Notes: generated from the sequence alone by a model not told the origin. Positions 50,397 through 60,153 are shown, counted from the stretch's first letter. The stretch is 64,000 bases of DNA from Paenibacillus uliginis N3/975 (GCF_900177425.1 NZ_LT840184.1:5417189-5481188), one strand, 5' to 3'. Translations and numbers: made by a program.

Positions 50397-51812
50397 ATGG
50401 AGAACAGTGGACTCGGGGGAAAAAGCATCATTCTCAGACTGGAAATGAACACGCAGGAAATCAAATTCGGACAGGTAGCTTCCGCCATTTTTGAAGCAGG
50501 CGGCGATATGGTGGCGATTGACGTCATTCAGGCCAGCGGCCATATTACAGTCCGGGATATTACTATTACCGTGACGGACAGTGTGGACATCGACAAAATC
50601 ACAAAATCTGTCAAAAACTTGCGCGGCGTCCGCCTCGTCAACGTTTCCGACCGCACCTTCCTGATGCATCTGGGGGGCAAAATCGAGACACAGCCCAAAG
50701 TACCGATTCAAAACCGTGATGACTTGTCCCGTGTATATACGCCTGACGTAGCCCGGGTGTGTACAGCTATCCAAGAAGATCCTAAAAAAGCGTACACTCT
50801 TACGATCAAAAGAAATACAGTTGCTGTCATTTCAGATGGAAGCGCTGTCTTGGGTCTCGGCAATGTCGGACCTTATGCAGCTATGCCCGTCATGGAAGGG
50901 AAATCCATGCTGTTCAAACAATTTGCCGGTGTCGATTCGTTTCCGATCTGTCTGGACACGCAGGATACCGAAGAAATCATTGCCTGCATCAAAGCGATTG
51001 CTCCCGCTTTTGGCGGCATCAACCTGGAGGATATCGCTTCCCCCCGCTGCTTCGAGATAGAACAGCGGCTCCGGGAAGAACTCGAAATTCCTGTATTCCA
51101 TGACGACCAGCACGGCACAGCCGTCGTACTGTATGCCGCTTTAATTAATGCGCTTAAAATCGTAGGCAAGTCCATTGATCAAGTCAAAGTTATCGTCTGT
51201 GGAATCGGGGCTGCGGGTGTTGCCTGCAGTAAAATTTTATTATCCGCAGGCGTTAAGGAAATCATCGGCGTAGACCGGGAAGGTGCCCTTGCTTCAGGAA
51301 ATAACTATACCAACAGCATGTGGCAGTGGTATGCGGAGAATACCAATCCACACCGTGTACAAGGTTCATTGCGGGAAGTCATTCAGGGAGCAGATGTCTT
51401 CATTGGCCTATCAGCAGGCGGACTGCTTACCCGCGAAGATGTGTTGTCAATGGCCGATAAGCCCATCGTATTCGCAATGGCCAATCCGAATCCGGAAATA
51501 AAGCCGGAAGAGGTTGAGGATATTGTAGGCGTCATTGCTACCGGACGTTCGGATTACCCGAACCAGATCAACAACGTATTGTGCTTCCCTGGTATTTTCC
51601 GCGCCGCCTTGGACTGTAGAGCTACCACTATTAACGAAGAGATGAAGCTGGCTGCTGCTGAAGCTATCGCGTCTGCCGTATCAGATGAGGAACGAAATCC
51701 TTCATATATCATCCCAAGCGTCTTTAATCAGAATGTTGTTAAAGCCATCCGTGAACTCGTTGTTAAAGCAGCGATCAGTTCCGGGGTTGCCCGTAGATTT
51801 CCACGGGAATAA
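50397..51812 (+). CDS. NAD(P)-dependent malic enzyme with N-terminal ACT domain
   Basis: The 471-residue protein: ACT domain at ~10-80 (SIILRLEMNTQEIKFGQVAS, GGDMVAIDVIQ), malic N-domain (YTPDVARVC; SDGSAVLGLGNVGPYAAMPV; catalytic KSMLFKQFAGVD), and NAD domain (VFHDDQHGTAVV; CGIGAAGVACSKILL). It decarboxylates malate to pyruvate. The ACT domain implies allosteric control by a small ligand and is absent in the short B. subtilis YtsJ form as I recall. GGAGG 5 nt upstream of ATG 50397 decides the start; ATG 50382 is in frame. Confidence 0.9.
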   Translation: MENSGLGGKSIILRLEMNTQEIKFGQVASAIFEAGGDMVAIDVIQASGHITVRDITITVTDSVDIDKITKSVKNLRGVRLVNVSDRTFLMHLGGKIETQPKVPIQNRDDLSRVYTPDVARVCTAIQEDPKKAYTLTIKRNTVAVISDGSAVLGLGNVGPYAAMPVMEGKSMLFKQFAGVDSFPICLDTQDTEEIIACIKAIAPAFGGINLEDIASPRCFEIEQRLREELEIPVFHDDQHGTAVVLYAALINALKIVGKSIDQVKVIVCGIGAAGVACSKILLSAGVKEIIGVDREGALASGNNYTNSMWQWYAENTNPHRVQGSLREVIQGADVFIGLSAGGLLTREDVLSMADKPIVFAMANPNPEIKPEEVEDIVGVIATGRSDYPNQINNVLCFPGIFRAALDCRATTINEEMKLAAAEAIASAVSDEERNPSYIIPSVFNQNVVKAIRELVVKAAISSGVARRFPRE

Positions 51813-51828
51813 GCTTAACTCTCCTAAT

Positions 51829-51860
51829 GATCGGATGCGTAGAAAGCATCCGGTCTTTTT
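51829..51860 (+). terminator. Terminator of the malic enzyme gene
   Basis: GATCGGATGC pairs with GCATCCGGTC (one G-T pair), followed by TTTTT. Confidence 0.85.
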
Positions 51861-51905
51861 ATGTGAATTTGGTCTATGGACTACAATCGAGAGGAGTTAA
51901 TACAA

Positions 51906-52343
51906 TTGGAAATCAGAACACCCACATCAGCTGAACTCGAACTAATTCTGACTCTGTCGCCGCAAGCTTTATTTGAAGGAACGCTAGGTGGTGTAATGCC
52001 GACGAGTGAGAAAATCAAAGGGCTTATTGAACCTCTCTTGGCAAAAGGCTGTCGCTATTTCATCGCTGTTGAAGGTGGTGACTTAGCTGGATGGATTCTT
52101 TTTGGTAAGAGCAAAGATCAATTTACAGATACGCCAATCGGCTTTATCTATGAGCTATTCGTTTTGGAGCAATTCAGGGGAAAAGGGTATTCAAAACAAT
52201 TGTTATCCAAGGCACTAGATCACTTGAAAAGTGAAAATTTACTTGAAGTACGTCTTAGCGCTTTTTCAGGTAATCATGCCATTAAACTATATGAAAAAGC
52301 AGGTTTTCATGTAAGAACGGTGAACATGAGCTTGAATTTATAA
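51906..52343 (+). CDS. GNAT family acetyltransferase
   Basis: The 145-residue protein starts at TTG 51906 (LEIRTPTSAELELI), with GAGAGGAG 9 nt upstream; an ATG ten codons earlier lacks a ribosome site. Core GNAT motif A IYELFVLEQFRGKGYSKQLL (RxxGxG/S) and motif B VRLSAFSGNHAIKLYEKAGF. Substrate unknown. Single gene with lower GC than the preceding one. Confidence 0.8.
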   Translation: MEIRTPTSAELELILTLSPQALFEGTLGGVMPTSEKIKGLIEPLLAKGCRYFIAVEGGDLAGWILFGKSKDQFTDTPIGFIYELFVLEQFRGKGYSKQLLSKALDHLKSENLLEVRLSAFSGNHAIKLYEKAGFHVRTVNMSLNL

Positions 52344-52493
52344 AGCGCGGGTTCAAAAATCCACTATGTATTAGCTCCGTATTCATTTATAATAAATTGG
52401 AAAACTTTAGGAAGCAGGTGAATCCGTTGGTATAGTCTATCGCATCCGTCCTTCTATTCTTTGAAAACTAAATATAGCGGAGGTTCCGATAAG

Positions 52494-53930
52494 ATGAGTC
52501 ATTTCCAACGTATTATTGAACGTTTAGATACTATTTTGACAGAGTTCGTTCAGGATGAGCCTGTTTCGGGATTAGCAGTCGGCATCGTAAGAAACCAGGA
52601 GATATTCTATGTCAAAGGATTCGGAACGTCTGACATTCGAACGGGCAGTCCTGTTGTAGAAGGAACAATGTTCCATATGGCTTCCGTCTCCAAAACATGT
52701 GTGGCAACGGGGATTATGCAGCTTGTCCAGCAGGAAAAGATTGAACTGGACTCCCCTGTAGTTCAGTATTTGCCATACTTCAAGCTGAATGACCATAACT
52801 ATGCTGATATAACAGTCCGCCAACTTCTTAATCACACTTCGGGTATGCCGGACGAGGATGATTTTGAATGGGATCGGCCTGAATTCGATGAACATAGCTT
52901 GGAGAGATATGTAAGACGCATAGAGAATCACCGTTTGCTGTCTACACCAGGCGAAAAATTTGCATACAGCAATATCGGTTACGAAATATTGGGCGACGTT
53001 ATCGCCAAAGTGTCCGGTCTATCCTTCGAGGAATATATGAAGTCCCTCCTTCTGGAACCTGCGCAGATGCACGGAAGCTCTTTTTTTAAAAGCGACATCC
53101 CATCCGACCAGTTGGCATCACCCCATGTTCACGGATTTAAGGATGGCTATGGACCGGAATCAAGTGACATCTTTCCTTATCACCGAGCTCATGGACCGAG
53201 TTCAACGCTATACAGCAGCGCGGAGGAAATGTGCCGATATATGATCTTCCAACTGAACCGGGGAATGACGCCCGAGGGACAACAGATTTTACAGCCTGAA
53301 GGGTATGGACCATTATGGGAAGAATATGCCGAGACGCATTACGGCAGCTGGATGAACGGCATCGGTCTCTCCTGGTTTCTGGGGTCTTATAAAGATTGCC
53401 GCATCATGTCGCATAGTGGTATGGATACGGGCTTCCGCAGCAATCTTATGCTCATGCCCGATCAAGGCTTAGGCCTAGTGCTCATGACGAACTGTGATTA
53501 TATTGGACTTAAAGTCGTCTCAACATCCATCATCGACCTTCTTCTCGGTGAAGATATAAGGTATGTTAAAAAATCACTGGCCCACTATCTGTCTAAAATC
53601 ACGATCACTTCTGGTGTCGAGGCGGCTTGGCGGGAGTACAGTTCCATGTCTTCGCACGATCTGGAGCGCTATCTTATTCTTGAAGGTGAATTCAATTTCA
53701 TCGCTTATACCATGATGGAAAAAGGCTTTCTCACCGAGGGAATTAAAGTCCTTGAATTATCTGTACAACTTTTTCCGGAGTCATCCAACCTTTATGACAG
53801 TCTTGGAGAAATGTATTTGTCAGCAGGAGAACCGGCTATGGCTCTTCGGCATTACGAAAAATCGGTTGAGCTTGACCCCACTCACCGTGAAGGTAAGATC
53901 ATGATTGAAAAACTGCGAGCTTCTATGTAA
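52494..53930 (+). CDS. Serine hydrolase of the class C beta-lactamase/PBP4* family with C-terminal TPR
   Basis: The 478-residue cytoplasmic-looking protein (no signal peptide) has S64-x-x-K67 (HMASVSKTC), Y158-S-N160 (FAYSNIGYE) and H307-S-G309 (IMSHSGMDTG), the complete penicillin-binding triad motifs. Residues ~405-470 form TPR-like helices (SSNLYDSLGEMYLSAGEPAM, ALRHYEKSVELDP). It is more likely an esterase or D-aminopeptidase than a drug-resistance enzyme. ATG 52494 is chosen with GCGGAGG 10 nt upstream. Confidence 0.87.
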   Translation: MSHFQRIIERLDTILTEFVQDEPVSGLAVGIVRNQEIFYVKGFGTSDIRTGSPVVEGTMFHMASVSKTCVATGIMQLVQQEKIELDSPVVQYLPYFKLNDHNYADITVRQLLNHTSGMPDEDDFEWDRPEFDEHSLERYVRRIENHRLLSTPGEKFAYSNIGYEILGDVIAKVSGLSFEEYMKSLLLEPAQMHGSSFFKSDIPSDQLASPHVHGFKDGYGPESSDIFPYHRAHGPSSTLYSSAEEMCRYMIFQLNRGMTPEGQQILQPEGYGPLWEEYAETHYGSWMNGIGLSWFLGSYKDCRIMSHSGMDTGFRSNLMLMPDQGLGLVLMTNCDYIGLKVVSTSIIDLLLGEDIRYVKKSLAHYLSKITITSGVEAAWREYSSMSSHDLERYLILEGEFNFIAYTMMEKGFLTEGIKVLELSVQLFPESSNLYDSLGEMYLSAGEPAMALRHYEKSVELDPTHREGKIMIEKLRASM

Positions 53931-53987
53931 GAAAAGATTCCGGCCCCTTCCATCATCAATTTCTGATCCACATGAGGAGTATGTATC

Positions 53988-54593
53988 ATGAAGAAAAACA
54001 CACTCGTTCGAAAATTCAACAAGCAGGCATCCATGTATGAACGAAACAGCAGACAGCGTACGCTCGGAATGTGGAGAAGCCGACTGCTCCAAGATATACA
54101 TGGAAAGGTACTGGAAGTTGCCGTCGGGGCTGGAGCTAATTTCCCTTATTACAATCGGGATACAGTTGATCTGACCGCGGTCGATTTCAGTCCGGAAATG
54201 CTGAATAGCGCACGGCGGATGGCCTCAGAACTGCAACTTAAGGTGTCATTTCAGGAACAGGACATCGAGACACTCGAGCTGCCGGAAAGGTCCTTCGATT
54301 GTGTGGTTTCCACCTTGTCCCTGTGCAGTTACGATGATCCGTTAGCTGTGCTGAACAAAATGAACCGTTGGTGCCGGCCCGGAGGACACATATATTTGCT
54401 GGAACATGGGATCAGCTCCAACCGGTTGCTCGGTTTTACCCAACACCTGGTCAATCCCGTTGCCAGGCGTATATCGGGTTGTCACTTTAATCGGGATATG
54501 CTTCAGATCGTTCACGACTCCGAAGTTGAGATTGTGAACACCGAACGATACTGGGGCGGAATGGTTCACCTCATTTGGGCGGTATCCACCTAA
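53988..54593 (+). CDS. Class I SAM-dependent methyltransferase
   Basis: The 201-residue protein has motif I VLEVAVGAGANFPYY, the acidic ribose-binding strand LTAVDFSPEMLNSAR, motif II FDCVVSTLSLCSYDD and the LNKMNRWCRPGGHIYLLEHG post-motif, close to UbiE/METTL7-type methyltransferases. Acceptor unknown; VARRISGCHFNRDML matches small thiol- or quinone-type branch members but does not settle it. AGGAG ~10 nt upstream of ATG 53988. It lies 57 bp after the hydrolase gene and may be co-transcribed. Confidence 0.85.
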   Translation: MKKNTLVRKFNKQASMYERNSRQRTLGMWRSRLLQDIHGKVLEVAVGAGANFPYYNRDTVDLTAVDFSPEMLNSARRMASELQLKVSFQEQDIETLELPERSFDCVVSTLSLCSYDDPLAVLNKMNRWCRPGGHIYLLEHGISSNRLLGFTQHLVNPVARRISGCHFNRDMLQIVHDSEVEIVNTERYWGGMVHLIWAVST

Positions 54594-54624
54594 GCAACGC
54601 ATACTACGAAAACAACATAAACAC

Positions 54625-54662
54625 AAAAAGGGCATTCCACAATTGAGGGAATGCCCCTTTTT
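54625..54662. terminator. Bidirectional terminator between the methyltransferase and coat protein genes
   Basis: AAAAAGGGCATTCC pairs with GGAATGCCCCTTTTT (bulge), T tracts on both strands, serving two convergent genes. Confidence 0.85.
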
Positions 54663-54666
54663 GTCA

Positions 54667-55359
54667 TTACATTCCGGATGGAGGTTGTGGCCCGCCCGGA
54701 TTCATAAAACTTCCATAGCTATCCGTGTTGGTCTGCCCGGCCATGAATGGCCCCCGATTTTCCATGGCACCACTTTGCGTGTGAAGTCCGGACATGACGG
54801 AGTCCGACGCAGGCTGATAGGTGTTCAGATACGTCTGCGCTGTTCCTTGTTCAAAGGTAGGCACCGGATACTGGCCCTGCTCATTCATGAACACAAATAC
54901 TTCGTAAGCCTGGTTAATGCAGCTAGCAGAGCTGTTCGTAAGCGCCCGACGCAGGTTGATGTCCGTGCATTCCAGCGCGGCGGTCGTGCAGTTTTTTGCA
55001 CTGTTTTTATGCGCAATAAGCATGGCTGAGGCGATTTCGTTATCAGACATTACGGCATCGGGATGAGGCGTAACCGTTTGAAGGTTATTGATCCCATATT
55101 GCACGTTCTGTTGGATTCCTTGTACGCCAGCTGAAGGCATGAGTGGGTTCATACGGGTGTTTCCAGTCATGCCGGCGCCACGTGTAAGTGCAACAACTTC
55201 ATTATAGGAACGGATACCTTCTTGTTGATGACGCTGGATCATACTTTGCAGCTGCGGATTTTTAGCTTGGGACGCATAAAAGCCCAAATGATTCATCATG
55301 TTCATTTTTTCTGCCAGAACTTCATGGGTATCCATGACTTCATGAGCTCCAAATTTCAT
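54667..55359 (-). CDS. CotF-family spore coat protein
   Basis: The 230-residue protein has the coat F domain at ~5-185: HEVLAEKMNMMNHLGFYASQ and the second repeat NEIASAMLIAHKNSAKNCTT, then a Gly/Pro/Asn-rich tail. AAAGGAG lies before ATG 55359. It indicates an endospore former and supports the Bacillales assignment. It is monocistronic; a mother-cell sigma promoter is expected but not clearly readable. Confidence 0.88.
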   Translation of the reverse strand: MKFGAHEVMDTHEVLAEKMNMMNHLGFYASQAKNPQLQSMIQRHQQEGIRSYNEVVALTRGAGMTGNTRMNPLMPSAGVQGIQQNVQYGINNLQTVTPHPDAVMSDNEIASAMLIAHKNSAKNCTTAALECTDINLRRALTNSSASCINQAYEVFVFMNEQGQYPVPTFEQGTAQTYLNTYQPASDSVMSGLHTQSGAMENRGPFMAGQTNTDSYGSFMNPGGPQPPSGM

Positions 55360-55478
55360 AGGAAATCACTCCTTTGGTATAGGTTGCAACCAAGGATAAT
55401 TTTTCCGATTTATTTGATAATTATTCACCTGATGAATGTTTCTACCTTATAAAACACCGTGGCGAGGGTGCCTCAACA

Positions 55479-56510
55479 CTAGTTATTCCAATTCCACACT
55501 TCAACCCGTCCAAGCCCAAATCTCCGAAACTCCGGTACCTGCTTCAGCTTCTCCAGTTCTCTTGCGGGTCCGGTAACCGTAGCGCCATAAACTTGAATGC
55601 CGTTACGTTTCAGATAGGAAAGTCGCTGTTTATCCTCATTGACACCATAATAATTTACATGGCTTGTAAGCCACTCTAAGTCCTTCATCAATTGTTCTTC
55701 AGCAGGACCGATATCCTGTTTCGTCAGACTGAAAGATTCTCCTCCTCCCGTTCCGTCTTCACGAAAAGTAACCAGAGGCCGAAGCGTTAAATGAGGAGGG
55801 TAAATCGCGTCATTGGTCGAGCTATAATTGGACACTTTTACATCCTTCATTTCTCCGGAATAGACCGCCATTCCCGTAACCCAAAGATCATATTCAGACA
55901 AAACTTCCATAAACTGCTTCGGTGTCATTCCCTTTCCAAGTGAAAACCACATCTCAGCTACAAAGCCGTCCTCGATATGACCCAGTCGTTCCATCTCCGG
56001 TTCTTTTTCACCAATTCGTATGGTTTCACTCCCCCCATAAATCAAGGTCATTGGAAATCCAAAGAAAGGGCGTGTGTTCTCTCTTAAATATTTTTCATCT
56101 TCTTTAATCGAATACCTAAGCTCGCCAAACAAGCTTTTCTCCGCATGCAATTCACCTATTATGACACTCCACTCTCCAACCTGCCGGTAGACCTTGGTTG
56201 TCACGGTTTGTTTTAACAATGGACTTAATGAAACCATTCTGAAATCTTTGTCCAGTTTCATCCCGCTCCCCTGTATCTCAGCCAAGGTAGCGACTGCACG
56301 TGTAAACTGAGCGTTTTTCCCCGACTTTTCGAAATAGAAATAAGCTCCCCACATATAAACCATAAATATAAACGCCACCATGATTACCACAGCAGTTGTA
56401 CGTAAAGCTAGCCTAATTCTATTGCCCCATTTCATCCGCCTCTTCTTCCGCTCCAATAAATCTGGAGAGAATTTCTCGGTTCCGGAAATTCCCACCATCT
56501 CATCACTCAT
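55479..56510 (-). CDS. Membrane anti-sigma factor-like protein (Sigma_reg_N/C, YhdL-like)
   Basis: The 343-residue protein has an N-terminal cytoplasmic segment (~1-30), one span (~34-57), and an extracellular region containing the sigma-factor-regulator C-terminal pattern WFSLGKGMTPKQFMEVLSEY, VTGMAVYSGEMK and GIQVYGATVTGPARELEKL. B. subtilis YhdL, an inhibitor of SigM, has this layout. Here no ECF sigma gene adjoins, and the N-terminal segment is short for a classical ZAS domain. GGAGAGG ~10 nt upstream of ATG 56510. Confidence 0.7.
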   Translation of the reverse strand: MSDEMVGISGTEKFSPDLLERKKRRMKWGNRIRLALRTTAVVIMVAFIFMVYMWGAYFYFEKSGKNAQFTRAVATLAEIQGSGMKLDKDFRMVSLSPLLKQTVTTKVYRQVGEWSVIIGELHAEKSLFGELRYSIKEDEKYLRENTRPFFGFPMTLIYGGSETIRIGEKEPEMERLGHIEDGFVAEMWFSLGKGMTPKQFMEVLSEYDLWVTGMAVYSGEMKDVKVSNYSSTNDAIYPPHLTLRPLVTFREDGTGGGESFSLTKQDIGPAEEQLMKDLEWLTSHVNYYGVNEDKQRLSYLKRNGIQVYGATVTGPARELEKLKQVPEFRRFGLGRVEVWNWNN

Positions 56511-56585
56511 GAACGATCATCCTCTCCGACTCTTATCTGTATAACACTCCCTCTCCTTGTAAAGTTATATAGCGCAGCACAAAAA

Positions 56586-56625
56586 ACGCTGCACCTACGG
56601 CCAAAGTCAACCGCAAATACAGCGT
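56586..56625 (-). terminator. Terminator of the alanine symporter gene
   Basis: ACGCTG pairs with CAGCGT around a GGCC/GGTT-like inner stem; on the minus strand it is followed by TTTTTTGTG. Confidence 0.65.
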
Positions 56626-56640
56626 CTCTATCCTAATTGA

Positions 56641-58059
56641 TTAATTCGTTTCAACCGGGCTGTCATCCCAGCATTCCACATTTTTCAGTCCCGGAATACT
56701 GTCCTTCGTAAACACCGGGTCTTTTCCGGCTTTCTTCTGCGCTGTATAATCCTTGAGTGCAGCGAAGGCAATCTTGGACAACAGCATAATGGCAATCAGG
56801 TTAACGATAGCCATGAGGCCCATAAACAGATCTGCCATATCCCACACCAGCTTCACACTCGTAACGGAGCCAAACACAACCATAGCAAGAACAGCAACCC
56901 GGTAAACCCAAATCCAAATCCGTTTGGAGTTCAAAAACTCGATATTGGTCTCACCGTAATAATAGTTGCCTAGCAGTGTGCTGAAGGCAAAGAGGAATAT
57001 CATAATAGCGAGAAAATCAGAAGCCCAAGAGCCCATTTGCATCCCTAGCGCCGCTTGAGTAAGCTCGATCCCATCTAGCCCTGTCTGTTTATAGGCTCCA
57101 GTGAACAGAATCATAAATGCCGTGCTTGTACAGATGACCAATGTATCAATGAGAACACCTAGAGATTGAATGAGACCCTGCTTCGCCGGATGGCTTGTCG
57201 ATGCCGTGGCTGCAGCATTCGGCGCACTACCCATACCCGCTTCGTTCGAAAACAGACCACGTTTAATGCCGTTCATAAGGGCAGCACCGAACGCACCTCC
57301 GACCGCCTGCTCAAAGCCGAATGCACTTTTTACAATAACGGAGATCACTTCCGGAAGGCTTGTAATGTTAGCCAGCACTATAAACAACGCAGCACCTACG
57401 TAAATTGCAGCCAACACGACTACGATCCACTCGGACCATTTTGCTATCCGCTTTACACCGCCAAATATAATGACACCAAATACTAAGGCCATCACAATAC
57501 CCAGTGTCAGACGATTTGTCCCGAACGAATTCTGAAATGCGATCGAAATAGTATTGGATTGAACCGCGTTAAACACAAGGCCGAAAGACAGCGTGATAAG
57601 AATCGCAAACAAAGTGCCCATCCAGCGTTTATTCAGACCAAACTCCATGTAATAAGCTGGACCTCCGCGGAAACCGCCAGTCTTGCTGTCTTTAACTTTG
57701 TAAATTTGGGCTAACGTACTTTCAATAAAGCTGGACGCTGATCCGATAATCGCAATAATCCACATCCAGAACACGGCGCCCGGACCACCAAGCGATATAG
57801 CCAGTGCGACGCCTGTAATGTTACCGGTACCGACACGCGCAGCCATACTGATAGCAAACGCCTGAAACGGTGAAATACTGCCCGGTTCGCTGCTTTTGGA
57901 CTCCCGAATGACACGCAGCATTTCTTTGAATAATCGGAACTGCATAAATCTGCTTCTAAATGTAAAATAAAGTCCTCCGCCAATAAGCAAAACAATTAAC
58001 AGCTTGGACCAAAGGAAATCGTTAACTATATTAATAAAATTTTGTACTACCTGCTCCAT
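56641..58059 (-). CDS. Sodium:alanine symporter (AGCS family)
   Basis: The 472-residue polytopic protein (about 11 spans) has the family signatures ARVGTGNITGVALAISLGGP and GLFSNEAGMGSAPNAAATA, and GGFRGGPAYYMEFGLNKRW, as in AlsT/AgcS. It imports alanine, glycine or glutamine with Na+. ATG 58059 follows AGAGAGGA. Monocistronic with its own terminator. Confidence 0.93.
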   Translation of the reverse strand: MEQVVQNFINIVNDFLWSKLLIVLLIGGGLYFTFRSRFMQFRLFKEMLRVIRESKSSEPGSISPFQAFAISMAARVGTGNITGVALAISLGGPGAVFWMWIIAIIGSASSFIESTLAQIYKVKDSKTGGFRGGPAYYMEFGLNKRWMGTLFAILITLSFGLVFNAVQSNTISIAFQNSFGTNRLTLGIVMALVFGVIIFGGVKRIAKWSEWIVVVLAAIYVGAALFIVLANITSLPEVISVIVKSAFGFEQAVGGAFGAALMNGIKRGLFSNEAGMGSAPNAAATASTSHPAKQGLIQSLGVLIDTLVICTSTAFMILFTGAYKQTGLDGIELTQAALGMQMGSWASDFLAIMIFLFAFSTLLGNYYYGETNIEFLNSKRIWIWVYRVAVLAMVVFGSVTSVKLVWDMADLFMGLMAIVNLIAIMLLSKIAFAALKDYTAQKKAGKDPVFTKDSIPGLKNVECWDDSPVETN

Positions 58060-58253
58060 AGAATGTTCCTCTCTGTGTAGAATCTAGATGCTAATAGACC
58101 TTCTCAACTTACTATTATAACTTGTTTCCCGACCTCAAAAAACGCGGAAAAATATGGAATCCAAAAAAACCGCTCTAAAACAAATAAGGCCACCCGTTAA
58201 TCCACTTAACGAGACGGCAGCTGGTTGGCGAGATAAACGAAATAATATGGCAA

Positions 58254-58281
58254 AAGCCCATCCGGATTAACGGACGGGCTT
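58254..58281 (-). terminator. Terminator of the glycosidase genes
   Basis: AAGCCC-at-CCG pairs with CGG-ac-GGGCTT; followed on the minus strand by TTGCC (weak T tract TTTTG). Confidence 0.65.
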
Positions 58282-58320
58282 GATAGGTCATCTAGTGCCG
58301 TATGAAAAATCTTTCTGCAT

Positions 58321-60153
58321 TTACAACTCGTCTTCCTGTACAAAATTCAGCACTGCATCGTCTACAGCTGCAGTCTTGCCAAGATCAGGGCGATCCGTCA
58401 GTTCGATCTCGCAAGATTCCGGACAGGCGTGCAGTTCTAAAAGAACCAGTTCATTTTGCCCCTTGCGAAGCAATGGACCTGGAATATACAACGCTCGCTG
58501 CGGACCCGCGTGCCAATAGCGGCCGAGATTGAAGCCATTAATCCAGGCGACTCCTTTACTCCAGCCGTCAAACCGGAGAAACGTATCGCCGATCTCCTCC
58601 ACCTCGAAGCAGCCGCGGTAAAATCCCGGCATCCCGGAATGTTCGGAATTTTCCGGTATCTCTCCGCTCTGCTTGCTGTACACAAGCGAAGCCAGCTCTA
58701 AAGGCCCTAGAGGCAGCGTACGGATACTCCAGTCATACTGGAACTGATTGTCGATCCGAACCCCCTCTGTGATCCCTTTCGGGTCACGAATGAGTGGTCC
58801 GTAATTAATCCGTCCCATATTTTCAACGAGGATGTCAAGCCGTGCCCCTCCTGCCGGGACAGAAATATTCAATGGCTGCGGGTTCCAACGCTCAACAACC
58901 CCAATCGCCCTTCCATCCAGGAACACTTGCGCCCGGTCCCGAACCTCCTGAATGTACAGCTTCTGACCGGATCGCGGCCCCTGAATATAAGTACTGTACA
59001 TAATAAAACCAAAGGACTGCCCGAATTTCTCCATCGGCTCTATGTTTACACTTTTCACCGGTTTGGATAACGTATCCAGATTGAAGTCAGCGAACAGTTC
59101 CGCCTTTTCCGTCAAGGCAACTTTTCCGTAACTTATTTTCGGGATCGGCTCGGGAAACGGACAATCAGGAGTAAATCCATGCTTTGCGAGCACCTTTTGG
59201 ACAGCATCTATTTTCTCCGTTTTATCTCCCCATTCTGTCAACGGAGCGTCATAGTCATAACTTGTCGTCGTCGGCTCATATTTGGCAATATGATTTGCCC
59301 CGCTATAAAAGCCAAAGTTTGTTCCACCATGGAACATGTACATATTGATGGAAGCGCCCTGTTCCAGCATTTCATCCAGAACGCCGGCTACATCCGCCGC
59401 ATCCCGCACATGATGGTCTTCCATCCAGTGATCGAACCAGCCGTTCCAGAATTCCATCACCATAAGCGGCTCTTCCTTACGGTATTCCCGATATTTGGCC
59501 AAAGATTCTTCTACCCGCGAACCGAAGTTGACTGTGGCATGCACATCGCCCAGTGTTCCTCCCAGCAGCATCTCATCGGTAGGGCCGTCGGAAGTAAAGA
59601 GCAGTACATCAATTCCACGACTCAGCAATCCGTCCCGTAAATAGCCCAAATACGCATGGTCATTGCCATAGCTGCCGTATTCATTTTCCACCTGGACAGC
59701 CAGAATCGGCCCGCCGTGAGTGGATTGGAGCGGAACAAGCCGAGGAATCAGCTCGTTATAATAGCGGTCCACCTTACTTAAATAGAAGGGATCGTAACAG
59801 CGAAGTTTGAGTTCCCCGTAAGCCAGCAGCCAGCCCGGCAAGCCACCGAACTCCCATTCCGCACAAATGAACGGACTTGGTCTGACAATGACGTGAAGGC
59901 CGAGTTCTCCGGCAAGCTCAATAAACGAAACTACATCGGCCATACCGGTAAAATCATACTCTCCCTCCTTGGGTTCATGCACGTTCCAGGCAATGTAGGT
60001 TTCAACTGTATTGAATCCGCAGGCCTTCAGCTTCAACAGCCGGTCCTTCCAATATTGCGGCACCACCCTGAAATAATGGATCGCTCCTGAGATAATCCGG
60101 TAAGGCTCCCCGTCCAGTAAATATTGTCCGTTGCTCCAAGTAAGTATGCTCAT
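58321..60153 (-). CDS. GH35 beta-galactosidase
   Basis: The 610-residue enzyme has a TIM barrel opening HYFRVVPQYWKDRLLKLKAC, the family motif GFNTVETYIAWNVHEP, acid/base E158 in VQVENEYGSYG and nucleophile E234 in VMEFWNGWFDHW, followed by MYMFHGGTNFGF. C-terminal beta-jellyroll domains (FRFDGWSKGVAWINGFNLGR-like region). No signal peptide, so it acts inside on imported oligosaccharides. GGAGG before ATG 60153. It lies 80 bp after GH95 and is probably co-transcribed. Confidence 0.93.
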   Translation of the reverse strand: MSILTWSNGQYLLDGEPYRIISGAIHYFRVVPQYWKDRLLKLKACGFNTVETYIAWNVHEPKEGEYDFTGMADVVSFIELAGELGLHVIVRPSPFICAEWEFGGLPGWLLAYGELKLRCYDPFYLSKVDRYYNELIPRLVPLQSTHGGPILAVQVENEYGSYGNDHAYLGYLRDGLLSRGIDVLLFTSDGPTDEMLLGGTLGDVHATVNFGSRVEESLAKYREYRKEEPLMVMEFWNGWFDHWMEDHHVRDAADVAGVLDEMLEQGASINMYMFHGGTNFGFYSGANHIAKYEPTTTSYDYDAPLTEWGDKTEKIDAVQKVLAKHGFTPDCPFPEPIPKISYGKVALTEKAELFADFNLDTLSKPVKSVNIEPMEKFGQSFGFIMYSTYIQGPRSGQKLYIQEVRDRAQVFLDGRAIGVVERWNPQPLNISVPAGGARLDILVENMGRINYGPLIRDPKGITEGVRIDNQFQYDWSIRTLPLGPLELASLVYSKQSGEIPENSEHSGMPGFYRGCFEVEEIGDTFLRFDGWSKGVAWINGFNLGRYWHAGPQRALYIPGPLLRKGQNELVLLELHACPESCEIELTDRPDLGKTAAVDDAVLNFVQEDEL

